Source of the DNA: Asaia bogorensis
Lineage (GTDB): Bacteria > Pseudomonadota > Alphaproteobacteria > Acetobacterales > Acetobacteraceae
Assembly: GCA_945868845.1 (NCBI GenBank)
Contig: CAMBMS010000016.1
Location: 1-61,775 of the forward strand
Length of the DNA stretch: 61,775 nt
Reading direction: 5' to 3'
The notes beneath the pieces are model-generated. The model was not told the origin of the DNA, did no database searches, and saw only the letters and a list, made by a program, of their open reading frames with translations. Made by a program: the position numbers and the translations under genes. This document shows, one piece after another, positions 51,406 through 60,720 of this stretch (positions are counted from its first letter, which is position 1; each line of letters starts with the position of its first letter).

Positions 51406-51906
51406 ATGTCCGAAACCCAGACCCGCACCCTCTCCGACCTGAAAGACCTCGCTGTCGCTGCCGCGGCCACCGCCAATAGCCCTTCGGAGCAGATTAAGCG
51501 CGACCCTAAGCGCGATGCGCAGGGTCGCTCCTACGCTACCGGCAAGCGCAAAAACGCTATTGCCCGCGTGTGGATCCTGCCCGGCAAGGGCCAGATCACT
51601 GTCAATGGTAAGCCGGCAGAGCAGTATTTCGCCCGTCCTGTACTGCGTATGCTGATCACCCAGCCCTTCCTGATAGCTGATCGCTACAACCAGTTTGATG
51701 TGGTGTGTACGGTAGTCGGTGGCGGCTTGTCCGGTCAGGCTGGCGCGGTTCGCCACGGCATTACCCGGGCGCTGACCCTGTATGAACCGGATCTGCGCAG
51801 TATTCTCAAGAGCGCCGGCTTCCTGACACGCGATTCCCGTGTCGTCGAGCGTAAAAAATACGGCCACCCGAAAGCCCGACGTAGCTTCCAGTTCAGCAAG
51901 CGCTGA
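51406..51906 (+). CDS. rpsI: 30S ribosomal protein S9
   Basis: 166 aa. The S9 core begins [29 protein letters not shown] and continues [38 protein letters not shown], and ends with the universal [18 protein letters not shown], in which the C-terminal Lys-Arg reaches the P-site tRNA. An N-terminal extension of about 35 residues rich in Ala and Thr is usual in Alphaproteobacteria. Followed by a strong terminator at 51929-51966, closing the rplM-rpsI operon. Confidence 0.97.
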   Translation: MSETQTRTLSDLKDLAVAAAATANSPSEQIKRDPKRDAQGRSYATGKRKNAIARVWILPGKGQITVNGKPAEQYFARPVLRMLITQPFLIADRYNQFDVVCTVVGGGLSGQAGAVRHGITRALTLYEPDLRSILKSAGFLTRDSRVVERKKYGHPKARRSFQFSKR

Positions 51907-51928
51907 CGGATTCTCGCCCGTACCGATA

Positions 51929-51966
51929 CAAGGGGCGGATCCTGCAGGGTCCGCCCCTTGTTTTTT
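51929..51966 (+). terminator. Rho-independent terminator of the rplM-rpsI operon
   Basis: CAAGGGGCGGA (51929-51939) pairs perfectly with TCCGCCCCTTG (51950-51960); the 10-base loop is TCCTGCAGGG, and six T residues follow at 51961-51966. Confidence 0.93.
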
Positions 51967-52012
51967 GTCGCCCCCGTGCAAGGCATTTCTTAGATCGGAA
52001 AGGACCGCCCAC

Positions 52013-52966
52013 ATGACCAAGCGGCCAAAAATCTTCATCGACGGTGAAGCCGGAACCACTGGTCTGGGCATTCGCGATCGCCTGCTGGCGATGCAGGACG
52101 TGGAACTGCGCTCCATCGCGAACGAACATCGCCGCGATGTCAGAGCACGCCGTGACATGATGGAGGAGGTAGACCTCGTGATCCTCTGCCTACCCGACGA
52201 CGCGGCGGTGGAGGCATCCGCCCTTGTAACCAGCTTGGGCAATGGGCGCCCAAAGCTGCTGGATGCCTCCACCGCGCATCGCGTGGACCCTAGCTGGGTC
52301 TACGGCTTTCCCGAAATGACTTCCGGCCAGGATGCAGCCATCGCGAAGGCTCAGCGCGTCACCAATCCCGGCTGCTACCCGACCGGTGCGATCGCCTTAA
52401 TTCGCCCGCTGGTCGATGCCGGGTTGATGGCGGCGGACCATCCGATCACGATCAACGCCGTCTCCGGCTATACCGGTGGTGGCCGCTCGATGATCACCGC
52501 GCATGAGCAAACCGGCGGCCCGTCTTTTGAACTTTACGGCCTGGGCCTGGAACACAAGCATGTGCCGGAAACCCAAGCCTATGGCGGCCTGACGCGCCGG
52601 CCGATCTTCATCCCATCTGTCGGCCATTATGCACAAGGCATGCTGGTTTCCATTCCATTGCACCTCGACACCTTGCCGGGCAAGCCCACGGGCTCCTATC
52701 TGCACGCGACCTTGGAAAAGCATTTCGCCGGCTGTGCCTATGTGAAGGTCGCCGATCCTGTTGCCGGCGGACGCATCGAGGCGGAAGATCTCAACAACAC
52801 CGACCTGCTGGAGCTGCGCGTTCATGTGAATGAAAAACATCGCCAGGCGGTACTGGTGGCGCGGCTGGACAATCTCGGCAAGGGTGCCTCAGGTGCCGCC
52901 GTGCAGAATATGAAACTTATGCTGGGCCTGACAGCACCCCGCGCAAAGGAAACCAAGCATGCCTGA
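52013..52966 (+). CDS. argC: N-acetyl-gamma-glutamyl-phosphate reductase, short (type 2) form
   Basis: 317 aa from the ATG at 52013, with GGAAAGGA upstream. ArgC reduces N-acetylglutamyl-5-phosphate to the semialdehyde in arginine synthesis, using [23 protein letters not shown] is the nucleotide-binding start of the type 2 class; catalytic Cys121 is in [21 protein letters not shown] and the His in LEHKHVPET follow. The family start [12 protein letters not shown] excludes longer upstream starts. The last 8 bases overlap the next gene. Type 2 ArgC is common in Alphaproteobacteria and is shorter than the E. coli type. Confidence 0.95.
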   Translation: MTKRPKIFIDGEAGTTGLGIRDRLLAMQDVELRSIANEHRRDVRARRDMMEEVDLVILCLPDDAAVEASALVTSLGNGRPKLLDASTAHRVDPSWVYGFPEMTSGQDAAIAKAQRVTNPGCYPTGAIALIRPLVDAGLMAADHPITINAVSGYTGGGRSMITAHEQTGGPSFELYGLGLEHKHVPETQAYGGLTRRPIFIPSVGHYAQGMLVSIPLHLDTLPGKPTGSYLHATLEKHFAGCAYVKVADPVAGGRIEAEDLNNTDLLELRVHVNEKHRQAVLVARLDNLGKGASGAAVQNMKLMLGLTAPRAKETKHA

Positions 52967-53519
52967 TACCTCAAACGCTATCGCGCAGCCGGGCGGCATC
53001 ATCATCACCCTCGACGGGATAACGCCTAAAGTGCATCCGACAGCCTTCATTGCCCCCACTGCCGTGCTGATCGGCGATGTGGAAGTGGGGCCGGAGGCGA
53101 ATATCTGGTTCGGCTGCGTGCTGCGCGGCGATGTCAATCATATCCGGGTCGGCGCACGCACCAATATCCAGGACGGTAGCATCCTGCATGTCGATGTGCG
53201 GACCTTTCCCTGCATCATCGGTGATGACGTCACCATCGGCCACGGCGCCATCGTGCATGCGTGCACGCTGAAAAACCGTGCCTTCGTCGCCATCGGCTCC
53301 ACCGTGCTGGATGGCGCCGTGGTGGAGGAGGGTGGCATGCTCGGCACGGGCGGATTACTGCCCGGCGGTAAGGTGATCGGGGTGAACGAACTCTGGCTCG
53401 GCGCCCCTGCCCGCTTCAAGCGCGTACTGTCCGATGAAGACCGTGCCAATTTCGATTTCATCGCCCCGCATTATGCACGCCTCGGACAGCGTTACCGCGC
53501 CGGCATGCGGGTGGCGTAA
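52959..53519 (+). CDS. Gamma-carbonic-anhydrase-like hexapeptide protein
   Basis: 186-aa left-handed beta-helix protein of the gamma-CA/PaaY/YrdA group. [42 protein letters not shown] and [38 protein letters not shown] show the hexapeptide repeats. Candidate metal ligands are the histidines in LHVDV, IGHGA and VHACT. The normal gamma-CA trimer places three His around Zn. [21 protein letters not shown] is the family C-terminus. Its start overlaps argC by 8 bases, indicating coupled expression. Carbonic anhydrase activity is likely but not certain. Confidence 0.88.
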   Translation: MPDTSNAIAQPGGIIITLDGITPKVHPTAFIAPTAVLIGDVEVGPEANIWFGCVLRGDVNHIRVGARTNIQDGSILHVDVRTFPCIIGDDVTIGHGAIVHACTLKNRAFVAIGSTVLDGAVVEEGGMLGTGGLLPGGKVIGVNELWLGAPARFKRVLSDEDRANFDFIAPHYARLGQRYRAGMRVA

Positions 53520-53534
53520 CAGCACAGAATATCC

Positions 53535-54383
53535 ATGCATATTGGCGCCGCCATGTTTTTTACCGACTATTCCATGACCGCGCCCGCCCTGGCACGCGCC
53601 TTGGAGGAACGTGGCTTCGAATCACTCTGGGTGCCAGAGCATTCGCATATTCCACTCTCGCGCAAGACACCCTTTCCGCAAGGCGGCGATCTGCCGAAAA
53701 AATACGCCCAGGCAATGGACCCGTTTGTCTCCCTAACGGCTGCCGCCGGGGTGACCAGCCGCCTGCTCATCGGCACCGGCATCTGCCTAGTGGCGCAGCG
53801 CGATCCGATCCAAACCGCAAAGCTGGTGGCCTCGATCGATCAGATTTCTCGCGGCCGCTTCCTGTTCGGCATCGGTAACGGCTGGAATCAGGACGAGATG
53901 GAAAACCATGGCACGGCTTTTCCGACCCGCCATAAGCTCGCCCGCGAACGGGTCGAGGCGATGAAGGAAATCTGGACGAAATCGAAAGCCGAATATCACG
54001 GTGATTTCGTTAATTTCGATCCGATGATGACATGGCCCAAGCCCGTGCAAAAGCCACACCCACCCGTGATCGTTGGCGGCGCCTACCCCTATGGTGCGCG
54101 CCGGGCGTTGGCCTATGGCAATGGCTGGATCCCGCATGCAAGCCGCCCGGAATATGGCGACGTATCAGATTTCATCCCGCAATTCCGCCAGTTGGCGGCG
54201 GAGGTTGGGCGCGATCTGGCGGACGTGCCGATCACCATCTGGGGCAGCACACCGGACGCGGAGCGGATCAAACGCCTCGGCGATCTCGGCGTCTCCCGAA
54301 TCGTGGTCAGCCTGGATTCGGCACGGGAAGAAGCAATTTTGCCGCAGCTAGATATCTGGGCGACGCTGATCGCCGCGCCTTAA
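53535..54383 (+). CDS. LLM class F420-dependent oxidoreductase family protein
   Basis: 282-aa luciferase-like TIM-barrel protein (TIGR03619 group). MHIGAAMFFTDYSMTAPALARALEERGFESLWVPEHSHIPLSRK at the start, GTGICLVAQRDPIQTAKLVASIDQISRGRFLFGIGNGWNQDE, and HPPVIVGGAYPYGARRALAYGNGWIPHAS are hallmarks. It lies 15 bases after the gamma-CA gene on the same strand and may be the last gene of the argC operon; its stop overlaps the convergent TauD-type gene by 4 bases. Cofactor F420 or FMN; substrate unknown. Confidence 0.87.
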   Translation: MHIGAAMFFTDYSMTAPALARALEERGFESLWVPEHSHIPLSRKTPFPQGGDLPKKYAQAMDPFVSLTAAAGVTSRLLIGTGICLVAQRDPIQTAKLVASIDQISRGRFLFGIGNGWNQDEMENHGTAFPTRHKLARERVEAMKEIWTKSKAEYHGDFVNFDPMMTWPKPVQKPHPPVIVGGAYPYGARRALAYGNGWIPHASRPEYGDVSDFIPQFRQLAAEVGRDLADVPITIWGSTPDAERIKRLGDLGVSRIVVSLDSAREEAILPQLDIWATLIAAP

Positions 54384-55462
54384 GCCCCCAGCGTCATGCC
54401 ATGCGTCGCCGCCTGTCGCGCCTCGAACGCGCGGCAACGTTCATCATGCAGGTGCCCGAGAATCCCCCCACGAACAGTCCGTGCTTCTACTGAACGAAAG
54501 AATGGCCGCCAGCTTTCCGGCAATGCCGGCGCATCCGCCGGCACCAGCCACAGCCGGAACAGCACACGTTTCTGGGCCAATTCGTCGAAATCCTCGAACT
54601 CCGTGCGCGAATGCAGGGTGGTGTGGTTGGACAGGATCTGCGCATCCCCCGGTTGCAGATACATCGAATACATCAGATCCGGTCGACGCAGCATGTCGTC
54701 CATCGCATCCATGGCCGCGCGCTGCTTGGAGGTTAATAGCGGTACGCCCTCAATTTTCTGCGCCATGTTAATGCGATTACGATTCCACTTGCTGCAAAAC
54801 ACATCACCCAGCGCATCGAACACCGGATTGGGATAGAACGGCGTCTCGTCCGGCGCTTCCTCCGCCTGGCGGCTGAAGTAAAACGGCTGATACAAAATCT
54901 CCGCCACATCCGGATGCTCCGCCAGGATCCGGTTATGCGCGGTGAGCGAGGAGGAAACCATACTCAACCCACCGGACCGCGCCTTGTTGTAGCAGGTGAG
55001 AGCTACAAGGTCCGCGCCATCGGTATGAAAATCGAGATCGGCGTTGGAGGAATAGCCCCGCCCGGTGGCGCTACGGTAGACCGTTCCGACATTGCGCACG
55101 GCGGACAAATACTGGCTCGCCTTACCCTGCGGCCGCGCCACGCCGACATGCAGCCCGATCGCCCAGGTCATCAGGGAAAACTCTCCCTCGCTTACCCCCT
55201 CGCGCGGCATGCCGCGCAGGACCGCCATCCCGCGTCCGTGGCGGGCTTCCTCGAACGCGCGCATCAAGGGTGCTTGGGCGGATGCAAAATCAAAATCGTC
55301 GCGCCGGTAGTCAAATTGCGGCCTATCCGGATCATGCGCCTTACGCACCGCGACGATCATGTCTCGCCGCGCCCGGTCATCGAGGCAGATGATCCAACTC
55401 TGGTCTGCCTGCAGATCCGCAACGGTCCATTCCGCCGCTGATCCCGCGCCGATTGACTGCAT
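54380..55462 (-). CDS. TauD/TfdA family Fe(II)/2-oxoglutarate dioxygenase
   Basis: 360 aa with the double-stranded beta-helix fold. Fe ligands are His146 and Asp148 (DFHTDGAD) and, most likely, His284 (HTTLHSR); Arg303 (VLFRLWLV) is a likely 2-oxoglutarate contact. RGMAVLRGMP and NRINMAQKIEGVPLL also fit the group. Members hydroxylate small acids such as taurine, phenoxyacetates, and carnitine-like compounds, often releasing a group from the substrate; this branch looks distinct from true TauD. Its 3' end overlaps the end of the F420-type gene by 4 bases, with the two convergent. An IS3 remnant lies upstream. Confidence 0.85.
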   Translation of the reverse strand: MQSIGAGSAAEWTVADLQADQSWIICLDDRARRDMIVAVRKAHDPDRPQFDYRRDDFDFASAQAPLMRAFEEARHGRGMAVLRGMPREGVSEGEFSLMTWAIGLHVGVARPQGKASQYLSAVRNVGTVYRSATGRGYSSNADLDFHTDGADLVALTCYNKARSGGLSMVSSSLTAHNRILAEHPDVAEILYQPFYFSRQAEEAPDETPFYPNPVFDALGDVFCSKWNRNRINMAQKIEGVPLLTSKQRAAMDAMDDMLRRPDLMYSMYLQPGDAQILSNHTTLHSRTEFEDFDELAQKRVLFRLWLVPADAPALPESWRPFFRSVEARTVRGGILGHLHDERCRAFEARQAATHGMTLGA

Positions 55463-55552
55463 CGCTTCGTCCTCCGTCTCTGCCGAATTGTAGCCCAGCT
55501 TCCCTGCCGCGTCAGCGCCCGTCCGGGGGAATGGGCCGCAGCCCTAGGCCGG

Positions 55553-55700
55553 GACGGCTTTCGTGGTAACCGACGGGGTTGTAGTGCTAGGTTGAAGCTG
55601 CGATCTGCGCCTCGAGATCACCCGGCAAGCAGTGGTTTTCTAGCAGGCCGCGGTTCCTCATGGCCTGGTGCCAGCGCTCAACTTTGCCTCGCGTCATCGA
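55553..55700 (-). mobile_element. IS3-family OrfB C-terminal remnant
   Basis: Reading the minus strand from about 55690 gives RGKVERWHQAMRNRGLLENH, then CLPGDLEAQIAAST, a stop where a helix residue should be, and HYNPVGYHESRPG. This matches the final part of an IS3-type transposase (catalytic Glu helix and the xxHYNxxRYHESL end), with substitutions and a nonsense codon. A scar only. Confidence 0.7.
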
Positions 55701-56049
55701 GTGATTGAGCGCGCGGCGAATATGTTTCGTGCGCGCCTACGGGGTGGGTATTCGCGAGATTGGGACGAACTGCGGGCGTCAAGCCAGACGCGGTCGGCGG
55801 AACTTGACCGGCTCGGCGCACTATGGTGCTCGGCGCGCGTAGATGTCAGAAAATACAGCGCCGCCAATCCTCCAGACCTCGGCCCCTTACTGCAGCACGT
55901 CGAAAAGACTTGCGATCCACCCCGCGTCGTGGCGACGTCGGGCCCAACAGGGACCATGCGCAAGTCCAGAAAGGGGTGACAGCCCCTGGAGCCGGACGCG
56001 TTTTTTTCGTGGAACAACGCGGCCCGGCCCAGGAAGGTCCAGGATCGCC
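55701..56049. other. Gene-free stretch upstream of TRAP genes on the distal side
   Basis: A 103-codon plus-strand frame (55668-55979) is open but overlaps the IS3 remnant and has no recognisable family. Nothing else was identified. It marks the boundary between the argC-dioxygenase block and the TRAP transporter block. Confidence 0.4.
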
Positions 56050-57438
56050 TTACTCCAGCAGGCCAGCCACCTTCGGTAGCCAGAGGGCGATGCCGGGAAA
56101 CCAGATGCAGAGAAACAGGCCAAGCACCTGCAGTAAGACGAACGGGTACATACCTCGGTACACGTCCGACATAGTTACCTCAGGTGGCGCCGTTCCTTTC
56201 ATGTAGAACAACGTCGCGCCGAAGGGTGGTGACATGAAGGCTGTCTGCAAGTTCACTGCCACCAGGGTGGCGAACCAGCACATCAGATAGTCCTTGCTGT
56301 TGCTGCCGAGGTGTTCGGAGAAATCGTACTTCATCAGGATCGGCGCAAAGATCGGCAGCACGATCAGACAGATCTCAATCCACTCGAACGGGAAGCCGAG
56401 CAGGAAGATCAGGATCATCAGGAAGATCAGTAGCCGCCATCCGGTATTGATGGAGAAATAGTCCAGCGTGGAGAGCATCAGATCGTCGCCGCCGAGATAG
56501 CGAAACACATAGGAAAACCCGGTGGCACCGAGATAGATCATGAACACCATGCCGTTGGCCCGGCAGGCGGAACGGATGGCATCGTTCGTCATCTTGAGAT
56601 TTAGGTTGCCGTTCATCCAGGCGATAACGAACGCCCCGAACACCCCCACTCCGGCGCTCTCCGTCGCCGTTGCCCAGCCGGCGAAGATGGACCCCATCAC
56701 GGTGACCATCAGGACGGTCATCGGGATCAGTCCGGTCCCCATGGTCCGCCAGAATTCCTTTCGCGTCTGCGGCCCGTAATCCTTTGGTAAACGCGGAGCC
56801 CACTCGGGCTTCAGGATAGCCACGGCCAGGATATAAAGAAGGTATAGCCCGGAAAGCAGGAACCCCGGCATGGTTGCAGCGAAAAAGATGGCGCCAGCGT
56901 TTGCGTTCAGCATTTCCGCCATCACCACCAGCATGATCGCGGGTGGGATAAGGATGCCGAGCGTTCCTGCGGCACCAATCGTGCCGACGGCAAGCTGCTT
57001 GTTGTAGCCGGATTCCAACATCTTCGGCAGCGCGATCAGCGATAGCAGCACCACCGCCGCGCCCACCACGCCGATCGGCGCGGCCAGAATAGTGCCCATG
57101 ACCATCACCGCAACCGCCAACCCGCCCGGGCAGCGCTTCAGCAAGATCTCGGTTGCCAGCAGCATATCCTTGGCCGAGCCCGACCGTTCCAAGATGGAGC
57201 CCATAAATATGAACATGGGCACTGAGACTAAAACCTGGTCGAGCGCCACGCCGCCCCACATCCGCAGAATCACGTTGGACATGGCATTTATCGGGAACAC
57301 TCCGCCCAACCAGCCCAAAAAGGCGAAGATCAGCGACATTCCGCCCATCACATAGGCGACCGGATAGCCGCAGAAGATAATGAAGAACATGCACACGAAC
57401 ATGATTATGGACAGATGTTCGATGATCCACTCGATCAT
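56050..57438 (-). CDS. dctM: TRAP transporter large permease subunit (DctM family)
   Basis: 462-aa inner-membrane protein, about 12-13 TM helices, the ion-coupled substrate channel of a TRAP transporter. SVPMFIFMGSILERSGSAKDMLLA, LGILIPPAIMLVVMAEM, and GFPFEWIEICLIVLPIFAPIL are DctM hallmarks. Its start overlaps the stop of the paired DctQ gene by 4 bases (ATGA). It is the second of two tandem DctQM pairs and differs clearly from the DctM at 58136-59515. The binding protein it serves is not fixed by position. Confidence 0.9.
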   Translation of the reverse strand: MIEWIIEHLSIIMFVCMFFIIFCGYPVAYVMGGMSLIFAFLGWLGGVFPINAMSNVILRMWGGVALDQVLVSVPMFIFMGSILERSGSAKDMLLATEILLKRCPGGLAVAVMVMGTILAAPIGVVGAAVVLLSLIALPKMLESGYNKQLAVGTIGAAGTLGILIPPAIMLVVMAEMLNANAGAIFFAATMPGFLLSGLYLLYILAVAILKPEWAPRLPKDYGPQTRKEFWRTMGTGLIPMTVLMVTVMGSIFAGWATATESAGVGVFGAFVIAWMNGNLNLKMTNDAIRSACRANGMVFMIYLGATGFSYVFRYLGGDDLMLSTLDYFSINTGWRLLIFLMILIFLLGFPFEWIEICLIVLPIFAPILMKYDFSEHLGSNSKDYLMCWFATLVAVNLQTAFMSPPFGATLFYMKGTAPPEVTMSDVYRGMYPFVLLQVLGLFLCIWFPGIALWLPKVAGLLE

Positions 57439-57995
57439 GCCTCTAACTCCACGTGACCGAGGTCGAGGCCGCTATCCTTCTGGTTAACCCCGCCAAACAG
57501 GAAGGCGACCAGCCGCAGCATCACGCTGATGATGCCGAATAAGACCAAGATGGTACCGACATAGAAAATGCCCTTCACGATCCACCGGTAGGGCAGGCCC
57601 GCCACATGCTCGGAACTTTCGTTCTGCCAGAAAGAGGACCAGAAGAAGTCCCAGCCGTGCCAGACGATCAGCGTCATGAACGGCAAAGCGAAGATCAGGC
57701 AACCGATCAGCTCGAGCCAGGCCCGGACATGGAAGGGCAGCGTCTCCGTGTAGGAATCGACGCGCGGGTGAGTGTTTATGGCGTAATTGTATCCCATCCA
57801 CCCCGAGAACACGACCGTGTGGAGGTAGTACTCCATCTCCTGGAACTTGGTCAGCGGGATGGGAATGCCGAACTTCCGGGCAACAATATCCGTGCAAGTA
57901 ATGAACATCAGAACGACCAGCAGCCAGCCAGAGGCAAAGGCTGCCTTCTCTAAGGCATTCTTGATCGCGTCGGCAACTCCGACTAGGCGTAACAT
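57435..57995 (-). CDS. dctQ: TRAP transporter small permease subunit (DctQ family)
   Basis: 186 aa from the ATG at 57995 (GGAGAAA ribosome-binding site); an upstream TTG is possible. Four TM helices, EMEYYLHTVVFSGWMGYNYAINTHPRVD is the usual DctQ middle segment. It forms a complex with the DctM of 56050-57438, into whose start it overlaps. C-terminal residues rich in Asp, Gly and Glu are short. Together with the next DctQ-DctM pair it makes a double TRAP permease set. Confidence 0.87.
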   Translation of the reverse strand: MLRLVGVADAIKNALEKAAFASGWLLVVLMFITCTDIVARKFGIPIPLTKFQEMEYYLHTVVFSGWMGYNYAINTHPRVDSYTETLPFHVRAWLELIGCLIFALPFMTLIVWHGWDFFWSSFWQNESSEHVAGLPYRWIVKGIFYVGTILVLFGIISVMLRLVAFLFGGVNQKDSGLDLGHVELEA

Positions 57996-58135
57996 GTGAG
58001 TTTTCTCCGAATAAAGCCTGCCTGAGGCCAATTATTGAGTTGTTTATTCAAGCCACTCTGAATATGCAATATCCGTAAAACAAGTGGCAACCTGCGATAG
58101 CAGGTCACCAGTTTTTCCGGCTCGAATGGCGTGGG

Positions 58136-59515
58136 TCAGTCCAGCATCCCCCATTCCCGCGGCAGATAGAAAATTATTTCAGGCCAAATCATGCACAATA
58201 TGACGGCAAAAAGCTGGATCAGCACGAAGGGAACGATGCCGCGATAGATGTGCATCATCGTCACTGAAGGCGGCACCACCCCCTTCATATAAAACAACGC
58301 GAAGCCGAATGGCGGGGTGAGAAAGGCCGATTGCAGGTTCACCGCCAGCAACATCGCGAACCATAACAGGATGTACTTGGGCCCCTGTATGAAAGTGCCG
58401 AAATCCGCCTTCGCCAGGATCGGCGAGAAGACCGGCAGCACCACAAGGCAGATTTCCAGGAAGTCGAAGAAGAAGCCCATGATGAAGACCAGGATCATCA
58501 CGAAGGCCAGTACTTCCCAGCCCGTGTTGATGCCAAACACGTCCAGCACCTCGATCACCACATCGTCCCCACCGAGCGCGCGGAACACGTAGGAGAACAG
58601 GGTTGCGCCGAAAACGATGAAGAAGACCAGGCCCGTCGTGGTGCCGGAGCTTTGAATGATCCCACGCAGTGACTCTAGATTGAGCTTGCCCGCACGCCAG
58701 GCCAGCAACATCGCGCCCAGGCAGCCCACCCCGCCGGCTTCCGTGGGCGTCGCCCAGCCGCCAAAGATGGAACCCAACACGAGTAGGATCAGGAAGGCCG
58801 GGGGTGTGAAAGAAAACACAACCATCTTGGCCAGTTCAAAATTATTCTGTGGCCCAATGTCCGCGCCCAGCGGCGGCGCAAAGTCCGGCCGGAAATAACA
58901 CAGTATGACAATATAAATCGCATACAGCCCCGAAAGCATGACCCCCGGCAGCACCGCGGAAGCGAACAGCAGTCCGACGGAGATCTGCATCAGGTCGCCC
59001 AAAATCACCAGCATGATCGAAGGCGGTATTAGGATTCCTAGCGTTCCGGAGGCCGCGATGGTGCCAACTGACAGTTCTTTCTGATACCCCCGGTCAATCA
59101 TCACCGGCAGTGCGATCAGGGTCAGCATGACCACGGACGCCCCGACAATGCCGGTAGTCGCCGCCATGATGGTACCCAGCATCACGACCGCCAGCGCCAA
59201 CCCCCCAGGTACCTTGCGCAATAGCACCTGGAGACAACTGAGTAGTTCCTCCGCGACGCCGCTTTTTTCCAGGATCGTGCCCATGAAAATGAACATAGGT
59301 ACGGCGACCAGAGTCTGGTTTTCCACTGCCTGGCCATAAATTCGTGGCAACAGGTTAGCGAACTGGACCGGGGCGAACATCCCGAAGGCGATGCCAAGCC
59401 ACCCGAAAACGATACCGACGGCGCCCAGCACGAAGGCGACCGGGAAACCCACGAACATAATGAACGTGAGTACCAGGAACATAATGACAGCCAGGTTATG
59501 CGCAAACCATTCCAT
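58136..59515 (-). CDS. dctM: TRAP transporter large permease subunit (DctM family)
   Basis: 459-aa inner-membrane permease, 12 or more TM helices. VAVPMFIFMGTILEKSGVAEELLSCLQ, LGILIPPSIMLVILGDLMQ, and GGWATPTEAGGVGCLGAMLLAWR are family signatures. It follows the DctQ at 59530-60108 by 14 bases. A 140-base gap separates it from the next DctQ gene, which could hold a second promoter. It is a paralogue of the DctM at 56050-57438. Confidence 0.9.
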   Translation of the reverse strand: MEWFAHNLAVIMFLVLTFIMFVGFPVAFVLGAVGIVFGWLGIAFGMFAPVQFANLLPRIYGQAVENQTLVAVPMFIFMGTILEKSGVAEELLSCLQVLLRKVPGGLALAVVMLGTIMAATTGIVGASVVMLTLIALPVMIDRGYQKELSVGTIAASGTLGILIPPSIMLVILGDLMQISVGLLFASAVLPGVMLSGLYAIYIVILCYFRPDFAPPLGADIGPQNNFELAKMVVFSFTPPAFLILLVLGSIFGGWATPTEAGGVGCLGAMLLAWRAGKLNLESLRGIIQSSGTTTGLVFFIVFGATLFSYVFRALGGDDVVIEVLDVFGINTGWEVLAFVMILVFIMGFFFDFLEICLVVLPVFSPILAKADFGTFIQGPKYILLWFAMLLAVNLQSAFLTPPFGFALFYMKGVVPPSVTMMHIYRGIVPFVLIQLFAVILCMIWPEIIFYLPREWGMLD

Positions 59516-59529
59516 GTTACTGGGTCTCC

Positions 59530-60108
59530 TTAATGCGACGCTGCGCGGGTGCCGGACATTGCTTTCTCGGACAGTTCACGCGACCCGAACAGGAAAACGA
59601 TGCGACGCAAGCCAACCGAAATCACGGCAACCAAGATGGAAAGAAACCCGTAGAACAAGAAACCCTTAACTATCCAGCGCCAGGGTAGGCCGTTCGGCGC
59701 GGCGGATGACTCATTCTGCTCCCACGCCCGATAAAAGAATTCCCACGCATGCGGCTGTGCGACGATTACATAGGGTGCCGCGAAGATGATGATACCAAGC
59801 AGCTCGAGCCAAGCCGTCGTGCGCTCGGACAGCCCGCTTGTGAAAACGTCGATGCGTACATGCGCATTCAGGATGTAGCAGTAGCCGATCCAGGTGAGGA
59901 ACACGAAAGAATGCAGGTGCCACTCCAGCTCCTGCAACCGCGTCGAGCCCAGGTCCAGGCCCAGGATGTAGAGTTGAAAACCGGCCTTCCGGCTAATCAC
60001 ATCGAAGCAGATGACGATAACCAGCGCCACGAACCCCCACCCGAACCAGCGGGCGATGGCACCAAGCACGCAGTCGATCGCGTTGCTGGCCGAAAGCAAA
60101 CCTCTCAA
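59530..60108 (-). CDS. dctQ: TRAP transporter small permease subunit (DctQ family)
   Basis: 192-aa four-TM membrane protein. RLQELEWHLHSFVFLTWIGYCYILNAHVRIDVF is the diagnostic DctQ segment. The first codon seems to be a TTG at 60108, since no in-frame ATG or GTG precedes the first TM helix; the true start may be a little different. It pairs with the DctM gene just downstream. On the upstream side, IS6 and NIPSNAP remnants separate it from the DctP gene that normally heads such an operon. Confidence 0.85.
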   Translation of the reverse strand: MRGLLSASNAIDCVLGAIARWFGWGFVALVIVICFDVISRKAGFQLYILGLDLGSTRLQELEWHLHSFVFLTWIGYCYILNAHVRIDVFTSGLSERTTAWLELLGIIIFAAPYVIVAQPHAWEFFYRAWEQNESSAAPNGLPWRWIVKGFLFYGFLSILVAVISVGLRRIVFLFGSRELSEKAMSGTRAASH

Positions 60109-60293
60109 AACACGCCCCCTTCTCTCCCGGCCGCGGTTAACCCGTTGCCTACATGGTCGATTCTGACGCCAGCTCTACTAATCCGTAGCTTCGAATTAAT
60201 AGCCGGTCAATCCGTTTCCAAAGGAGGGCGGTACGGAGGAGTTGTCAGGCGCCCAGAGTGTAGCGACCTCCCTGCAGCCTAATAGTCAAAGGG

Positions 60294-60540
60294 ATGAAGA
60301 AGATCAGCTTCAGCTATAGAGGCTACCGTTTCCCACCTGGGATCATCCATCGGACGATCTGGCGCTACCTCCGGTTCACCCTGAGCTTGCACGACGTTGA
60401 AGACCTGCTGGCTGAACGCGGCATCACGGTCTCCTACGAGGCAATCCGGCGCTGGGTAAACCATTTCGGGCCGCTGATCGCCGCAGACTTGCGCAGGCGC
60501 CGGCCCAGGCCCCACACAACCTGGTATCTGGGCGCCCCTA
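60294..60540 (+). mobile_element. IS6-family transposase remnant
   Basis: The frame from 60294 reads SYRGYRFPPGIIHRTIWRYL, RFTLSLHDVEDLLAERGITV and SYEAIRRWVNHFGPLIAADL, which is the N-terminal region of IS6/IS26-type transposases. It breaks off just after RRRRPRPHTTWYLG, before the first catalytic Asp, where the repeat shared with 39716-39905 begins. Only about 80 codons remain. Confidence 0.8.
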
Positions 60541-60544
60541 GGGG

Positions 60545-60720
60545 ACGTGCGTACCAATGCAGACCTACGGGCCAGGATTGCCGCCGCCGGAATACCCCTC
60601 GACCATTCGGCAAGGCTCCAGCAACATTGCCGCCCAGCCCCGGATTGCCAAACGCGCCGTGCTCTAGATATCGTCCTTCGTGCCAGCCGGCTTGGGTAGC
60701 ATCCGGGAAATTCCGGCCTA
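60545..60720 (+). repeat. Diverged repeat shared with 39716-39905, copy B
   Basis: Blocks matching copy A in order are CAATGCAGACCTAC, GCAAGGCTCCAGCAACATTG and GATTGCCAAACGCGCCGT, ending with CATCCGGGAAAT. Read from about 60557 it gives a coding-like NADLRARIAAAGIPLDHSAR, suggesting that the repeat was part of a gene upstream of the NIPSNAP-like gene. Confidence 0.75.

Noticed and set aside
55668-55979. 103-aa plus-strand frame
   Set aside because: Overlaps the IS3 remnant on the other strand and has Arg/Ser-rich composition typical of shadow frames in GC-rich DNA.
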